DNA of 55,915 nt from Acidimicrobiia bacterium (GCA_025361725.1 JANYJV010000020.1:1-55915); one strand, 5' to 3'. Shown: positions 9,468 through 19,086, numbered from the stretch's first letter. The notes: generated by a model from the letters alone, not told the origin. A program made the numbers and translations.

Positions 9468-9650
9468 TCCTCTTGCCCCTGCGGGGCGGGCCGGACGGGC
9501 CACACTTCGCTGGCCGACCGCATCCAACCGCGTGCCATCTCCGCTGCGTTCCTGGCTCTGTCCTCTTGCCCCTTCGGGGCGGGCCGGACGGGCCACACTC
9601 CACTGGCCGAACGGCTACAACCGCGTGCCATCTCCGTTGCGTTCCTGGTC
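9468..9650 (-). repeat. Tandem pair of a 93-bp (31-codon) dispersed repeat
   Basis: Two direct copies (9468-9560 and 9561-9650) fill the space between the nuoL stop and the nuoM start. On the minus strand each runs from AGGAACGCARCGGAGATGG through GTGGCCCGTCCGGCCCG to GGGGCAAGAGGACA. A copy about 85% identical over ~87 bp occurs at 29811-29899, also ending a few bases before a start codon. The AAGAGGACA end can act as the ribosome-binding site of the following gene. The unit is a whole number of codons and is open in the frame of nuoM. Confidence 0.9.
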
Positions 9651-11703
9651 ACGCCACACCTACTCGCCAGAGGGCCCAAATGAGGAGGGCGGCCATTCCC
9701 GCGGCGATTCCGAGGGCGTACTGACGCACCAGGCCGGTCTGCAGGCGGCGCATGCCGGTTCCCGCGGCGCCGACGCCACGGGCAATCCCGTTGACCGCAC
9801 CGTCGATGACTTTTTGGTCGAGCACCTCCGCGAGCCATTGCGCACCGCGACGGATCGGTCCACCCACCGCGGCCGCGATCGCCTCGTCGTAGTACCAGGC
9901 GTGACCGAACAGGCGCCCGAGCGGTCCGAGGCGACGGTCGAGCGGATCGACGGCCGGGTCTTCCAGTCCCCGTCGAAACATGGCGTAGGTGAACACGATC
10001 CCGATACCGGCGACGACCACCGCGAGGACGTCGAGGCCGAAGGCCGACCAGAAGCTCGATGCGTGCGGCGACTCGACCCCGCCGAACACGGGTTCGAGGA
10101 AGTGACCGAGGAACTCGAGGCGGGTGAATGGCAGGTCGAGCACACCACCGATCACCCCGAGCGCGGCGAGGATGACCACCGGCATCACCATCAGCCCGTT
10201 GCCCTCGTGCGGCTCGCCCTCGTGCACCGGCCAAGTGGGCGGCGTCCCGTAGTCGACGGTCGGCGAGACCGTCGGGTCCACGTCGTGCTTCTCCGGCACG
10301 ACTGCGACCGGTTCCTCCGCGGCATCGACATCGGCGTCCGGCACAGCAGATGCGGTGGCGTGGAACCGTTCGTTGCCGTAGAAGACGAGCATCACCTCGC
10401 GGGTCATGTAGCTCGCGGTGAGCAGCGCGGCTGCGAGCCCGATCACGTACACGCCGTACTCCTGACCGAAGAACGCGCTGCTGAGCACGTCGTCCTTCGC
10501 CCAGAAGCCGGCGAGCGGCGGGATACCCGCTATGGCAAGCGTCGCGACGACGAAGGCCATCGAGGTGAACGGCATGAAGCGTCGCAACCCGCCCATCGTG
10601 CGGATGTCCTGGTTCTCGTGGGTCCCGTAGATCACCGTTCCCGAACCAAGGAACAACGCCGCCTTGTAGAACGCGTGGACCAGCACGAAGAAGACCGCGA
10701 TCGAGTATGCCCGGACACCGACGGCGAGGAACATGTATCCGAGCTGACTGATCGTGCTGTAGGCGAGCACGCGCTTGATGTCGGGCTGGACCAAGGCGAC
10801 GGTTCCGGCGAGCAGCGCGGTCAGCGCACCGACGATCGCAACGACGTCGAGCGCGATGTCGCTGCGTTCGAAGAAGGGATGGGCCCGGCAGACGAGGAAC
10901 ACGCCGGCGGTGACCATGGTGGCCGCGTGGATGAGGGCCGAGACCGGGGTGGGGCCTTCCATCGCGTCCGGCAACCAGACGTGCAGACCGATTTGTGCGC
11001 TCTTGCCCACGCAGCCGACGAAGAGCAACAGCGCAATCGCGGTGGCGGTGCCCTTCGAGATACCACCTGCGTGCGCGGACATCTGGGTGTAGTCGAGACT
11101 GCCGAGCGCGCCGACGATGAAGAATATCGCGATCATGAAGCCGAAGTCGCCGACGCGGTTGGTGACGAACGCCTTCAGCGACGCGCTCGACGCACGCGGC
11201 CGCTCGAACCAGAAGCCGACGAGGAGGTACGAGCAGAGGCCCACTCCCTCCCACCCGAGGAACGTGAGCAGGAAGCTGCTGGAGAGGACCAAGACCAACA
11301 TCGCGGTGGCGAACAGGTTGAAGTAGGCGAAGAACCGCGAGTACCGCTCGTCGCCCTTCATGTACCCGACGGCGTAGAGGTGGATCAGCGACCCGACGCC
11401 GGTCACCAACAGGATCCACGTGACCGACAACGGGTCCGCGAGGAATCCGAGGTGCACCTTCAGGTTGCCGGCCGAGAGCCAGGTGAAGACGTTACTGACG
11501 TGCGTGCGCTCCTCACCGGGCAGTGACAGCAGCGCGATGAACATGACGACCGACCACACGAAGGCGAGGCCCATCATCGCGGTGGCCAACCAGCCCGCCT
11601 TCGGCTCGCCGATGCGTTTCCCGGCAAAGAGCAGCACCACTGCGCCGGTGAGCGGCAGCAGCGGCACCAGCCACGCCAAATCGAGAATGTCGCGAGAGGT
11701 CAT
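9649..11703 (-). CDS. nuoL: NADH-quinone oxidoreductase subunit L
   Basis: Distal antiporter-like subunit with the long lateral helix, 684 residues. Motifs include TFLGWEGVGLCSYLLVGFWF, KAFVTNRVGDFGFMIAIF, HVWLPDAMEGPTPVSALIHA and DIKRVLAYSTISQLGYMFLA. A hydrophilic insert of about 60 residues (from roughly residue 445), rich in Asp, Glu, Val and Pro, sits before the C-terminal helices and is longer than in well-known NuoL proteins. ATG at 11703 is two bases after the nuoK stop codon. It is followed by the repeat-filled gap before nuoM. Confidence 0.97.
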   Translation of the reverse strand: MTSRDILDLAWLVPLLPLTGAVVLLFAGKRIGEPKAGWLATAMMGLAFVWSVVMFIALLSLPGEERTHVSNVFTWLSAGNLKVHLGFLADPLSVTWILLVTGVGSLIHLYAVGYMKGDERYSRFFAYFNLFATAMLVLVLSSSFLLTFLGWEGVGLCSYLLVGFWFERPRASSASLKAFVTNRVGDFGFMIAIFFIVGALGSLDYTQMSAHAGGISKGTATAIALLLFVGCVGKSAQIGLHVWLPDAMEGPTPVSALIHAATMVTAGVFLVCRAHPFFERSDIALDVVAIVGALTALLAGTVALVQPDIKRVLAYSTISQLGYMFLAVGVRAYSIAVFFVLVHAFYKAALFLGSGTVIYGTHENQDIRTMGGLRRFMPFTSMAFVVATLAIAGIPPLAGFWAKDDVLSSAFFGQEYGVYVIGLAAALLTASYMTREVMLVFYGNERFHATASAVPDADVDAAEEPVAVVPEKHDVDPTVSPTVDYGTPPTWPVHEGEPHEGNGLMVMPVVILAALGVIGGVLDLPFTRLEFLGHFLEPVFGGVESPHASSFWSAFGLDVLAVVVAGIGIVFTYAMFRRGLEDPAVDPLDRRLGPLGRLFGHAWYYDEAIAAAVGGPIRRGAQWLAEVLDQKVIDGAVNGIARGVGAAGTGMRRLQTGLVRQYALGIAAGMAALLIWALWRVGVA

Positions 11704-11705
11704 GC

Positions 11706-12026
11706 CTATCCCTGCAGCAGATCGACGTCGTCAGCGGTCGCGCCGTTGCGGCGACGCCGGAAGATGGCCACGATGATCGCGAGTCCGATTGCAACCTCGG
11801 CCGCGGCGACCACCAGTACGAAGAACACGATCGCTTGTCCGCTGATGTCGTTGAGGGCGCGGGAGAAGGCGACGAAGGTGACGTTCACCGCGTTCAACAT
11901 CAGTTCGACGCACATGAACATCACGAGGACGTTGCGCCGGACCAACAGGCCGACCGCACCGATCCCGAAGAGGATCGCGGCGAACGTGAGGTAGTAGGTG
12001 GAGGAGAGGTGCGTCGCGGCGATCAC
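11706..12026 (-). CDS. nuoK: NADH-quinone oxidoreductase subunit K
   Basis: Three-helix MrpC-like membrane subunit, 106 residues. The core [20 protein letters not shown] carries the conserved Glu of helix 2, and [20 protein letters not shown] that of helix 3. The start is GTG at 12026 overlapping the nuoJ TGA as GTGA. nuoL follows after two bases. Confidence 0.97.
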   Translation of the reverse strand: MIAATHLSSTYYLTFAAILFGIGAVGLLVRRNVLVMFMCVELMLNAVNVTFVAFSRALNDISGQAIVFFVLVVAAAEVAIGLAIIVAIFRRRRNGATADDVDLLQG

Positions 12027-12625
12027 GAGTCCGGCACTTCCGAGTCCGGCACTTCCGAGTCCTGCACTTCCGAGTCCTGCTCTTCCAGTTCGTGCAGCTC
12101 GTCACGCGCCGGGAGATGAGAACGGCGGGCAAGGACCACGCCGCCGATGACCGCGATCACGAGCAGGACGGCGGTGAGTTCGAACGGCCAGAGGAACGTG
12201 GTGAAGAGGCTGTCGGCGACGGCCTTGACGTTGTTGGTGCCGGCCGGACTCACCACGCCGCGCGACGCAAGGTCACCGGAGGTCCAGTTCGCGTTCCCGA
12301 GGACGATGAAGGCCGCCACCGACACCACGCCCACCCCGATGGCGAGGGGGCGCTGTGACTTCACCGGATCGTGCAGGGACTCGTGTCGGTCCACACCGAG
12401 CAGCATGATCACGAAGAGGAACAGGACGACGATCGCGCCGGCGTACACGATGACCTGCACGGCGGCGAGCAGCTGAGCGTCCTGGATGACGAACAACACC
12501 GCGATCGAGATGAGCACGCCGACGAGACACAGCGCCGAGTGCACCGGGTTGCGCATGAGCACGACACCGAGCGCGCCGGCGAGAGCCAGCGCACCGAAGA
12601 TGAAGAACAGCACGGCTTCAGGCAT
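12023..12625 (-). CDS. nuoJ: NADH-quinone oxidoreductase subunit J with pentapeptide-repeat tail
   Basis: Five-helix membrane subunit J, 200 residues from ATG at 12625 ([17 protein letters not shown]). The core VQVIIYAGAI-type helix appears here as [20 protein letters not shown]. After the last helix the protein ends in four tandem DSEVx pentapeptides, coded by a perfect-to-near-perfect 15-bp DNA repeat. Such a tail is not part of the family fold and is lacking in the NuoJ of the second operon. The start overlaps nuoI by 8 nt. An in-frame extension back to 12769 exists but lies inside nuoI and is not conserved. Confidence 0.96.
   Translation of the reverse strand: MPEAVLFFIFGALALAGALGVVLMRNPVHSALCLVGVLISIAVLFVIQDAQLLAAVQVIVYAGAIVVLFLFVIMLLGVDRHESLHDPVKSQRPLAIGVGVVSVAAFIVLGNANWTSGDLASRGVVSPAGTNNVKAVADSLFTTFLWPFELTAVLLVIAVIGGVVLARRSHLPARDELHELEEQDSEVQDSEVPDSEVPDS
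12027..12086 (-). repeat. 15-bp tandem repeat (x4) in the 3' end of nuoJ
   Basis: On the plus strand the unit GAGTCCGGCACTTCC occurs at 12027-12041 and 12042-12056, then with one change (GAGTCCTGCACTTCC) at 12057-12071 and with a second change at 12072-12086. In the nuoJ frame it codes four DSEV(P/Q) pentapeptides. The near identity of units suggests recent expansion and probable length variation between strains. Confidence 0.95.
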
Positions 12626-13295
12626 CGTGCTCAACGCCGCCGGGTGCTGCGGCCTCGATGGACTCACTGGATTCGGAACTCGCGACGTCGGACTCGAGAT
12701 CGGCCTCGTCCTCGGACTGGCCGACCTCGGCCGGGCGTTCCCCGAACCCGAGCTCGTTGCTCCATGCAATGCGCCCCGCGAAATCGATGTCGCCGCTCGG
12801 CGCGGTGGCTCGCATCCAACCGCTCGTCAGGTCATCCTCGCCGCCCATCCAGAGTTCCCACGGTTGGCGTTTCGCTCGACCGTCGTCGCCGACCAGCAAC
12901 TCGGCCTTCGTGTAGATCGCGTCTTCACGATTGCTGAACGAGAACTCGAAGAGTTTCGTCTCGGTGATGGCTTCGGTCGGGCACGCCTCGACACACAGGT
13001 CGCAGTGGATACACCGCAGGTAATTGATCTCGTACACGAAGCCGTACCGCTCACCGGGTGAGACCGGCGCGTCGGGCGGGTTGTCCGCGCCGCGCACGTA
13101 GATGCACTGCGCCGGGCACACGCCGGCACAGAGCTCGCACCCGATGCACTTCTCCATGCCGTCTTCGTACCGGTTGAGGACGTGACGACCGTGGAACCGC
13201 TCGGGCTTCGGTCGCTTCTCATCCGGATACGGCGTGGTGACACGTGGCCGGAACATCTGGCGCCACGTCACCCCGAAACCTTTCGCCAAGCCCAT
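12618..13295 (-). CDS. nuoI: NADH-quinone oxidoreductase subunit I
   Basis: Ferredoxin-like subunit binding clusters N6a and N6b. The motifs CIGCELCAGVCP and CIHCDLCVEACP are intact. At 225 residues it is longer than usual because of an acidic, Ser-rich C-terminal tail of about 45 residues after the conserved domain (for example ESDVASSESSESIEAAAP). The ATG overlaps the nuoH stop codon by one base. The equivalent in the second operon is 165 residues and lacks this tail. Confidence 0.97.
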   Translation of the reverse strand: MGLAKGFGVTWRQMFRPRVTTPYPDEKRPKPERFHGRHVLNRYEDGMEKCIGCELCAGVCPAQCIYVRGADNPPDAPVSPGERYGFVYEINYLRCIHCDLCVEACPTEAITETKLFEFSFSNREDAIYTKAELLVGDDGRAKRQPWELWMGGEDDLTSGWMRATAPSGDIDFAGRIAWSNELGFGERPAEVGQSEDEADLESDVASSESSESIEAAAPGGVEHDA

Positions 13296-14500
13296 TAGAC
13301 GACCTCACTCACGGGTTCGTCCCGGCGCGGCATACACATGCGCAGCAGACCGAGGATCACAATCGCTCCACCAAAGGCCGCGGGAACCGCGATCCAGCGT
13401 TCCCAACCCTGATCACGGGCAACGACGACGACGCCCGTCACCATCACCGCGAGGAAGGAGATCTCAATGAGCCACTTCCAGCCGAGGTCCATCAGCTGGT
13501 CGTAGCGCAAGCGCGGGAGGGAAGCCCGCAACCACACGGTCCCGAACAGCAGCGCCATCAACTTGAGGAAGAACCAGAAGATCGGCATCAGCCAGACGTT
13601 GACGACACCGGTCTTGGGCAGGAACCCGAGCGCCGGGCCCGACGGTCCGCCGAGGAACAGGGTCACTGCGATCGCCGACATCGTGATGACGTTCATGAAC
13701 TCGGCGAGGAAGAAGATGGCGAACCGGATACCGGTGTACTCGGTGTGGAATCCACCGACGAGTTCCTGTTCGGCTTCCACCAGGTCGAAGGGTGGGTGGT
13801 TCGTCTCGGCCACCGCCGCGATGACGAAGATCACGAACGAGACGATGGCGACGGACCAGTACCAGTCCGTGACGAACGAGTGCCAGCTCGTCCACGCTTG
13901 CGCGTTGGCAATCCCCCGTGTGCTGAGCGTGCCGGAGTGCAACAGGACGGCCACGACCGAGAGCCCGAACGCCGCTTCGTAGGACAGCAGCTGCGCCGAG
14001 GCGCGAACGGATCCGAGCAACGGGTACTTCGAGCCGCTGGCCCACCCCGCGAGCATCACGCCGTACAGACCGATGCCCGACATCATCAGGAGGAACAGGA
14101 CGCCGATCGGTGGATCGGCGAGCTGGAGGTAGGTCTGGTGTCCGGCGATGGAGACCTTGCCGCCGATGGGGATGATCGAGAAGGCAAGGAAGGCCGGGAG
14201 GACCGAGAGGTACGGAGCGAGGCGGAACACCCAGCGGTCTGCGGTATCAGGGATCGACTGCTCTTTGAAGAAGAACTTGATGCCATCGGCCAACGTCTGG
14301 AGGATGCCCCACGGTCCTGCGTTGTCCGGGCCAACGCGGTTCTGCATGTCTGCGATGACCTTGCGCAGGAACCAGATGTAGAACATGACGAGGACGAGCA
14401 GCAGCGCAAAGATCACGACCGTCTTCGCGATGACGATCAGTACCACCGTGAGATCGATATCACCACCGAGCAGCGGATCCGCCGCCAGTACTGCGCTCAT
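13295..14500 (-). CDS. nuoH: NADH-quinone oxidoreductase subunit H
   Basis: Membrane subunit lining the quinone cavity, 401 residues from ATG at 14500. ADMQNRVGPDNAGPWGILQT, KFFFKEQSIPDTADRWVF and NHPPFDLVEAEQELVGGFHT are the conserved NuoH segments. The protein is longer than its second-operon counterpart by about 60 residues, mostly a C-terminal region ending in a hydrophobic helix (WIAVPAAFGGAIVILGLLRM). The long open frame up to 14698 lies in nuoG and was not used for the start. The gap to nuoG is 19 bp. Confidence 0.97.
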   Translation of the reverse strand: MSAVLAADPLLGGDIDLTVVLIVIAKTVVIFALLLVLVMFYIWFLRKVIADMQNRVGPDNAGPWGILQTLADGIKFFFKEQSIPDTADRWVFRLAPYLSVLPAFLAFSIIPIGGKVSIAGHQTYLQLADPPIGVLFLLMMSGIGLYGVMLAGWASGSKYPLLGSVRASAQLLSYEAAFGLSVVAVLLHSGTLSTRGIANAQAWTSWHSFVTDWYWSVAIVSFVIFVIAAVAETNHPPFDLVEAEQELVGGFHTEYTGIRFAIFFLAEFMNVITMSAIAVTLFLGGPSGPALGFLPKTGVVNVWLMPIFWFFLKLMALLFGTVWLRASLPRLRYDQLMDLGWKWLIEISFLAVMVTGVVVVARDQGWERWIAVPAAFGGAIVILGLLRMCMPRRDEPVSEVV

Positions 14501-14519
14501 GATTCCCGCTCCGCTGCGC

Positions 14520-17243
14520 TCATCGGATGGACTCCACGCGGAGGTCGGTGACGGGGGCGGAGGCGTCGATGAGGGAACCGGCGCCGGCACCCGGCAGGTT
14601 CCAGGCCAGCACTGCGGTTCCGGCGGTGACGCCGGTATCGGCCCGGACCACCAGATCGAGCTGCCCACGTGCGGACGCGATCCGAACTCGGTCGCCATCC
14701 GAGACGCCGATGCGATCCCGATCGGCTGCGTTGAGGCGGAGTTCGACAGGACGAACGAGCGATGCGAACGCGGGGGTTGCCTGCGCCATCACGCCACCGT
14801 CGTAGAGAACTCGACTGCTCACGAGGCGCAGAGCGTAGGCGTCACGGCCCGGACGTGACGGGGTCGGCGCGTGACCGTCCCAGGTATGCAACGCCGGAAG
14901 CTCCGGACCGGCGACGACCGGTGCGACCTCGTTACCGGCTGCCTCGCTCGTGGCGTCACCGGCAGCAATGGGCGCGCCTTCGGATCCTGCGGGTTCGGAC
15001 TCTCCGGCGGTGACGACGGCTTCGGCCGCGCCGTCTTCGCCGCCGGCTTCGAGATCGGCACCCGGCGCTATCGGTTCCCACGATGCTGCGGTGATCGGAA
15101 TCGACAGCCGCCCGAGGACCAGCTCATCGGCGTGCTCGGCGATCGGCAGGACGGCGCCGTCACGCGCGCGGCGCAACAGCGCGGCGTCGACGCCGGCAAA
15201 GGCCGGCGCCACCCGGGCGATCTCGTCTTGCACTTCTTCTGCCGTCGCGAGATCGAAGTCTTCGCGCAGACGCAGCGCGAGTTCAGCCGCGATCCGCCAG
15301 TCCGGCATCGCCGTGCCCTCGGGCGTGACCTTGCGCGTGACCCGTTGCACCCGGCCTTCGAGGTTGGTGACGGTGCCGTCCTGCTCGCCCCATGCGGTCA
15401 CCGGCAAGAAGACGTCGGCGGCACGATTGCTGGGGGTGATGAAGGTGTCGACTGCGATCGTGAACCCCGCGCCGGCCAACCCTCGAGTGGCCAGATCGGC
15501 GTCCGGACAGTCGCCCAGCGGATCCGCACCGAGAAGGATGAGTGCACCGATCCGCTGATCCGCCGCGGCCTCAAGGATGCCGAGCGCGTCGAGACCCGGC
15601 TCGCTCGGCACTGCGCCCCAGAGTTCCTCGAACCAGTCCCGGCCGGCTTCGAGCGACACGCGACCGGGGAGAAACCCCGGCGCGAGGCCCAAGTCCAGCG
15701 CGCCGCGCACGTTGCTCCGCCGCAGCGCCACGAGAAAGCCGGCGTGATCGATCTCGGCGAGTTTCGCAACTGCGCCGACCGTGGCGTCAGCGTGCTCGGC
15801 GAGGTTGGCTCGCCCGACGATCACGACGACCTGACCCGAACGACCGCTGAGCGCGCCGGCCGCGGCGTCGATTGCGTCGTCACCGGCGGCGGTGCCACCG
15901 ATCGCACTGACCAGCGCAGCCGCGGTGTCGTTCTGTTCGCCCGGCGCGTGACGCAGGCTCGCGACGGCGTATTTCGTCAGCCCCGTGGCCGCCGACGTGA
16001 TCTCGATCAGCGGCACACCGAGTTCCGCGGCCGCGCGACGGGCGCGCAGATACAGCACCGGTACTTCTTCCTTCAGGTCGACCCCGAGCACCACGATTGC
16101 TCTCGCGTCGTCGAGGTCCGAGATGAGCGCGTGCGGAAGTCCGAGCGCAACCGCGGCCGGCAGCCCGTCGCCGAACTGCGCGTCGACATTGTCGGTTCGC
16201 AGTACGCCCTTGGCGAAGCGCGCCCAGACGTAGGCGTCCTCGTTGGTACCGCGCGCACCACCGAGGAGCGCGACGCTCGAAGCGCCACCCTTCGCGAGTG
16301 CGTTGCGGAGACCGTCGGCCGCCGCGTCCAACGCCTCGGGCCAGGAGCACGCCACCAGTTCGCCGTTGCGCCGGACCATCGGGTGGCGCACGCGGTCTTC
16401 TTGGTTGATCGCGTCGTGGCCGAAACGACCCTTGTCGCAGAGCCACCCGTGGTTGACGGGCTCGCTGTCGATGCCGAGCAACCGCACCAGGCGGTTCGAA
16501 CTCGACTCGAGCGCGGCGCGGCAGTGCATCGAACAGGTGGTACAGCTGGTCTCGACCGCGGTCAGGTCCCACGGCCGGGCACGGAACCGGTACGGCTTCG
16601 CCGTGAGCGCGCCGACCGGACAGATCTGCACGGTGTTGCCCGAGAAGTACGACGAGAACGGCTCGTCCGGGAACGTTGCGATCTCGGTGTGGCCGCTGCG
16701 CTCGTTGAACGTGATGAGCGGGTCGCCCGCGATCTCGTCCGCGAAGCGGGTGCAACGCGCGCACTGGATACAGCGCTCGCGGTCCAGCAACACGAGGTCC
16801 GAGATCGCGATGGGCTTCTCCCAGTGTCGCTTCTCTTCGGTGAAACGAGACTCGCCCGGACCGAACGCGAGCGTGGTGTCTTGGAGCGGACACTCGCCAC
16901 CGCGGTCGCACACCGGACAGTCAAGCGGATGGTTGATGAGCAAGAACTCGAGCACTCCGTCCTGCACGCTCTTCACCGCGTCCGAGAGCGTGTTGACGAC
17001 CATGCCGTCCGCCACCGGCGTGGTGCAGGCGGGTGGCAGACCACGCACGCCTTCGATCTCCACCAGGCACATCCGGCACATACCGACCGGCTTCATCCGT
17101 TCGTGCCAGCAGAACCGCGGAATGTACGTGCCGTGCTCCTGCGCGGCCTTGATCAGCAGCTCGCCCTTCGGCACCTGCACCGTCTTGCCGTCGATCGTGA
17201 TCGAAACAAGATCCACACCCGTGCTCGCTTCGGTCGCCGTCAC
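14520..17243 (-). CDS. nuoG: NADH-quinone oxidoreductase subunit G
   Basis: Large iron-sulfur subunit of the NADH dehydrogenase arm, 907 residues from GTG at 17243 (GTGA overlap with the nuoF stop). The N-terminal 2Fe-2S ligands appear in YIPRFCWHERMKPVGMCRMC, then the His/Cys motif HPLDCPVCDRGGECPLQD and the N4/N5 region CIQCARCTRFADEIAGDP. A further CTTCSMHC with a Cys 27 residues later gives CxxCxxxCx27C, the ligand set of the off-pathway cluster N7. The remainder is a molybdopterin-oxidoreductase-like domain interrupted near the C-terminus by ~50 residues of Ala/Glu/Gly low complexity, then a final beta-barrel domain. Confidence 0.97.
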   Translation of the reverse strand: MTATEASTGVDLVSITIDGKTVQVPKGELLIKAAQEHGTYIPRFCWHERMKPVGMCRMCLVEIEGVRGLPPACTTPVADGMVVNTLSDAVKSVQDGVLEFLLINHPLDCPVCDRGGECPLQDTTLAFGPGESRFTEEKRHWEKPIAISDLVLLDRERCIQCARCTRFADEIAGDPLITFNERSGHTEIATFPDEPFSSYFSGNTVQICPVGALTAKPYRFRARPWDLTAVETSCTTCSMHCRAALESSSNRLVRLLGIDSEPVNHGWLCDKGRFGHDAINQEDRVRHPMVRRNGELVACSWPEALDAAADGLRNALAKGGASSVALLGGARGTNEDAYVWARFAKGVLRTDNVDAQFGDGLPAAVALGLPHALISDLDDARAIVVLGVDLKEEVPVLYLRARRAAAELGVPLIEITSAATGLTKYAVASLRHAPGEQNDTAAALVSAIGGTAAGDDAIDAAAGALSGRSGQVVVIVGRANLAEHADATVGAVAKLAEIDHAGFLVALRRSNVRGALDLGLAPGFLPGRVSLEAGRDWFEELWGAVPSEPGLDALGILEAAADQRIGALILLGADPLGDCPDADLATRGLAGAGFTIAVDTFITPSNRAADVFLPVTAWGEQDGTVTNLEGRVQRVTRKVTPEGTAMPDWRIAAELALRLREDFDLATAEEVQDEIARVAPAFAGVDAALLRRARDGAVLPIAEHADELVLGRLSIPITAASWEPIAPGADLEAGGEDGAAEAVVTAGESEPAGSEGAPIAAGDATSEAAGNEVAPVVAGPELPALHTWDGHAPTPSRPGRDAYALRLVSSRVLYDGGVMAQATPAFASLVRPVELRLNAADRDRIGVSDGDRVRIASARGQLDLVVRADTGVTAGTAVLAWNLPGAGAGSLIDASAPVTDLRVESIR

Positions 17244-18580
17244 TGCATTGCCCCTGCCGTCACGGGAATGGCGCGCGGGCCGTTGGAGCACATGGCGATG
17301 ACTTCTTCACGGAAGTATTTGTGGAGGCTCGCCACGCCCGACACCGCAGACGGGCCGAGCGGGCAGATGGTGGTCTGGGTGAACGGCGCGTTCAGCACGC
17401 CGGGAGAAATGGAGTTGCCCACCGAGAAGAGCAGGTCCAGATCGTTGGGCCGACCCTCCCCGTGGGAGATGCGGTAGAGCACCTTCTCGATCCAGCCGGC
17501 GCCTTCCCGACACGGTGTGCACTTGCCGCAGCTCTCGTGCGCAAAGAACTTGGCGAGGCGCCACGCGATCAGCGCCGGGTTCACGGTGTCGTCGTAGACC
17601 ATCACCGCGCCCGAGCCGAGCATGACACCGAAGGTCTGCTGCACGAAGTCCATGTCGAGTGGCGCGTCGAGGTGTTCGTCCGAGCCGGTGAGCCACTGAC
17701 TCGATGCTCCGCCGGGAATGAAGAATTTCACCGGCCGGCCGCTCGGGGTTCCGCCACCGAGTTCGGGCGAGAAGATGAGGTCTCGGAAAGTAATCCCGAG
17801 TTCGACTTCGTAATTGCCGGGGCGCTTGACGTGACCGGAGAGGGAGAAGATGCGCGTGCCGGTGGACTTGTTGACACCGAGTTCTGCGTAGCGCTCGCCA
17901 CCCATCGCGATGATGTGCGGCAACGTTGCGAGGGTCTCGACGTTGTTCACGACCGTCGGCTTCGCGTAGAGGCCGGCGACTGCGGGGAAGGGCGGTTTGA
18001 TGCGCGGCATCCCGCGCTCACCTTCGAGGCTCTCGATGAGCGCGCTCTCTTCGCCGCAGATGTACGCACCGGCACCGCGGTGAACGACGATCTCGAGGTC
18101 GAATCCCGAGCCCTGGATGTTGGCGCCGAGGAAACCCTTGGCCTTCGCGTCCCGAATCGCGTCCGTGAGGCGTTCGTAGCCGAGCGCAAACTCACCGCGC
18201 AGGTAGATGAAGGCGAGGTGACAACTGACCGCGAACGCGGCAATGGCAATGCCTTCGACGAGCGCGTGCGGGTCGAGCTCGATGAGCATTCGGTCCTTGA
18301 AGGTGGACGGCTCCCCTTCGTCGGCGTTCACCACGAGGTATCGCGGGAACGAGTCTGGTGCGAGGAACGACCACTTCGTCGCGGCCGGGAAGCCCGCACC
18401 ACCGCGACCGCGCAGACCCGACGCCGCGACCTGTTCTTTACCGATCGACTCGGGCGCCATGCCCAGCGCCTGCTTGAGCGACTCGTACGCGCCCGACGCG
18501 AGCGCACCGTCCATCGTCCACGAGTCCTCGGGACGCTCACGCAAGCGCGCCGTCACCAAGCGGGTCTCCGTTGCCGTCAT
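17240..18580 (-). CDS. nuoF: NADH-quinone oxidoreductase subunit F
   Basis: NADH- and FMN-binding subunit with cluster N3, 446 residues. The FMN/NADH-binding glycine loop is seen as GLRGRGGAGFPAATKW, followed by YLVVNADEGEPSTFKDR and GAGAYICGEESALIESLEG. N3 ligands are in ESCGKCTPCREG and TICPLGPSA. ATG at 18580 overlaps the nuoE stop as ATGA. It is the only NuoF in the window; the second complex I operon has none, so either the two enzymes share it or the second uses another electron donor. Confidence 0.98.
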   Translation of the reverse strand: MTATETRLVTARLRERPEDSWTMDGALASGAYESLKQALGMAPESIGKEQVAASGLRGRGGAGFPAATKWSFLAPDSFPRYLVVNADEGEPSTFKDRMLIELDPHALVEGIAIAAFAVSCHLAFIYLRGEFALGYERLTDAIRDAKAKGFLGANIQGSGFDLEIVVHRGAGAYICGEESALIESLEGERGMPRIKPPFPAVAGLYAKPTVVNNVETLATLPHIIAMGGERYAELGVNKSTGTRIFSLSGHVKRPGNYEVELGITFRDLIFSPELGGGTPSGRPVKFFIPGGASSQWLTGSDEHLDAPLDMDFVQQTFGVMLGSGAVMVYDDTVNPALIAWRLAKFFAHESCGKCTPCREGAGWIEKVLYRISHGEGRPNDLDLLFSVGNSISPGVLNAPFTQTTICPLGPSAVSGVASLHKYFREEVIAMCSNGPRAIPVTAGAMQ

Positions 18581-19086
18581 CGAGTTCTACCTCCGGAGAC
18601 ACCGCGGGCGGTGAGCACACCGCTCTTGTAGTCGTCGACGATCGCAGCTGCGACTTCGGGGTTCAGATGCTCGTGGAACTCGTAGTTGACCTGCATCGAC
18701 GGCGCGTTGTCGCACGCCGCGAGACACTCGACTTCTTCCACGTGCACGTCGCCGTCGTCGGCGTAGCGCTCCTCCAGGTGTTCGAGGATCTCGGGGCCAC
18801 CGAGGATCAGACAGGTGACGTTCGTACACACGCTCACGACGTATTTGCCACACGGCGTGCGCTTGAACATCGTGTAGAAGCTGCACGTCCCGAGCACTTC
18901 GGCCGGGGTCTCGCCGACGAGCTGGGCGATCTCGCGCATCGCGTCGGGACTCAACCAGCCGTCCTGATCTTGCGCGAGATGTGCGAGCGGCAGGATGGCC
19001 GACTTGGGCTTCGGGTACTGCGCCACGATCTCGTGCGCCCGAACCAGGTTCGCGGCGTTGAAATGCCCGGGGCCGCTCGCGTTCAT
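18577..19086 (-). CDS. nuoE: NADH-quinone oxidoreductase subunit E
   Basis: Thioredoxin-fold 2Fe-2S subunit with cluster N1a, 169 residues. The four-Cys pattern is split as SVCTNVTCLILGG and EVECLAACDNAP, matching NuoE. ATG at 19086 (MNASGPGHFNAANLV) overlaps the nuoD stop codon as ATGA; the longer open frame to 19251 is inside nuoD and reads as non-conserved basic residues. It pairs with NuoF in the NADH-oxidising tip. Confidence 0.97.
   Translation of the reverse strand: MNASGPGHFNAANLVRAHEIVAQYPKPKSAILPLAHLAQDQDGWLSPDAMREIAQLVGETPAEVLGTCSFYTMFKRTPCGKYVVSVCTNVTCLILGGPEILEHLEERYADDGDVHVEEVECLAACDNAPSMQVNYEFHEHLNPEVAAAIVDDYKSGVLTARGVSGGRTR

Noticed and set aside
9262..11526. A 754-codon plus-strand open frame and similar long frames opposite the nuo, hem and SNF2 genes
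   Set aside because: They are shadows of GC-rich genes on the other strand, rich in Arg, Asp, His and Glu, with no domain motifs.
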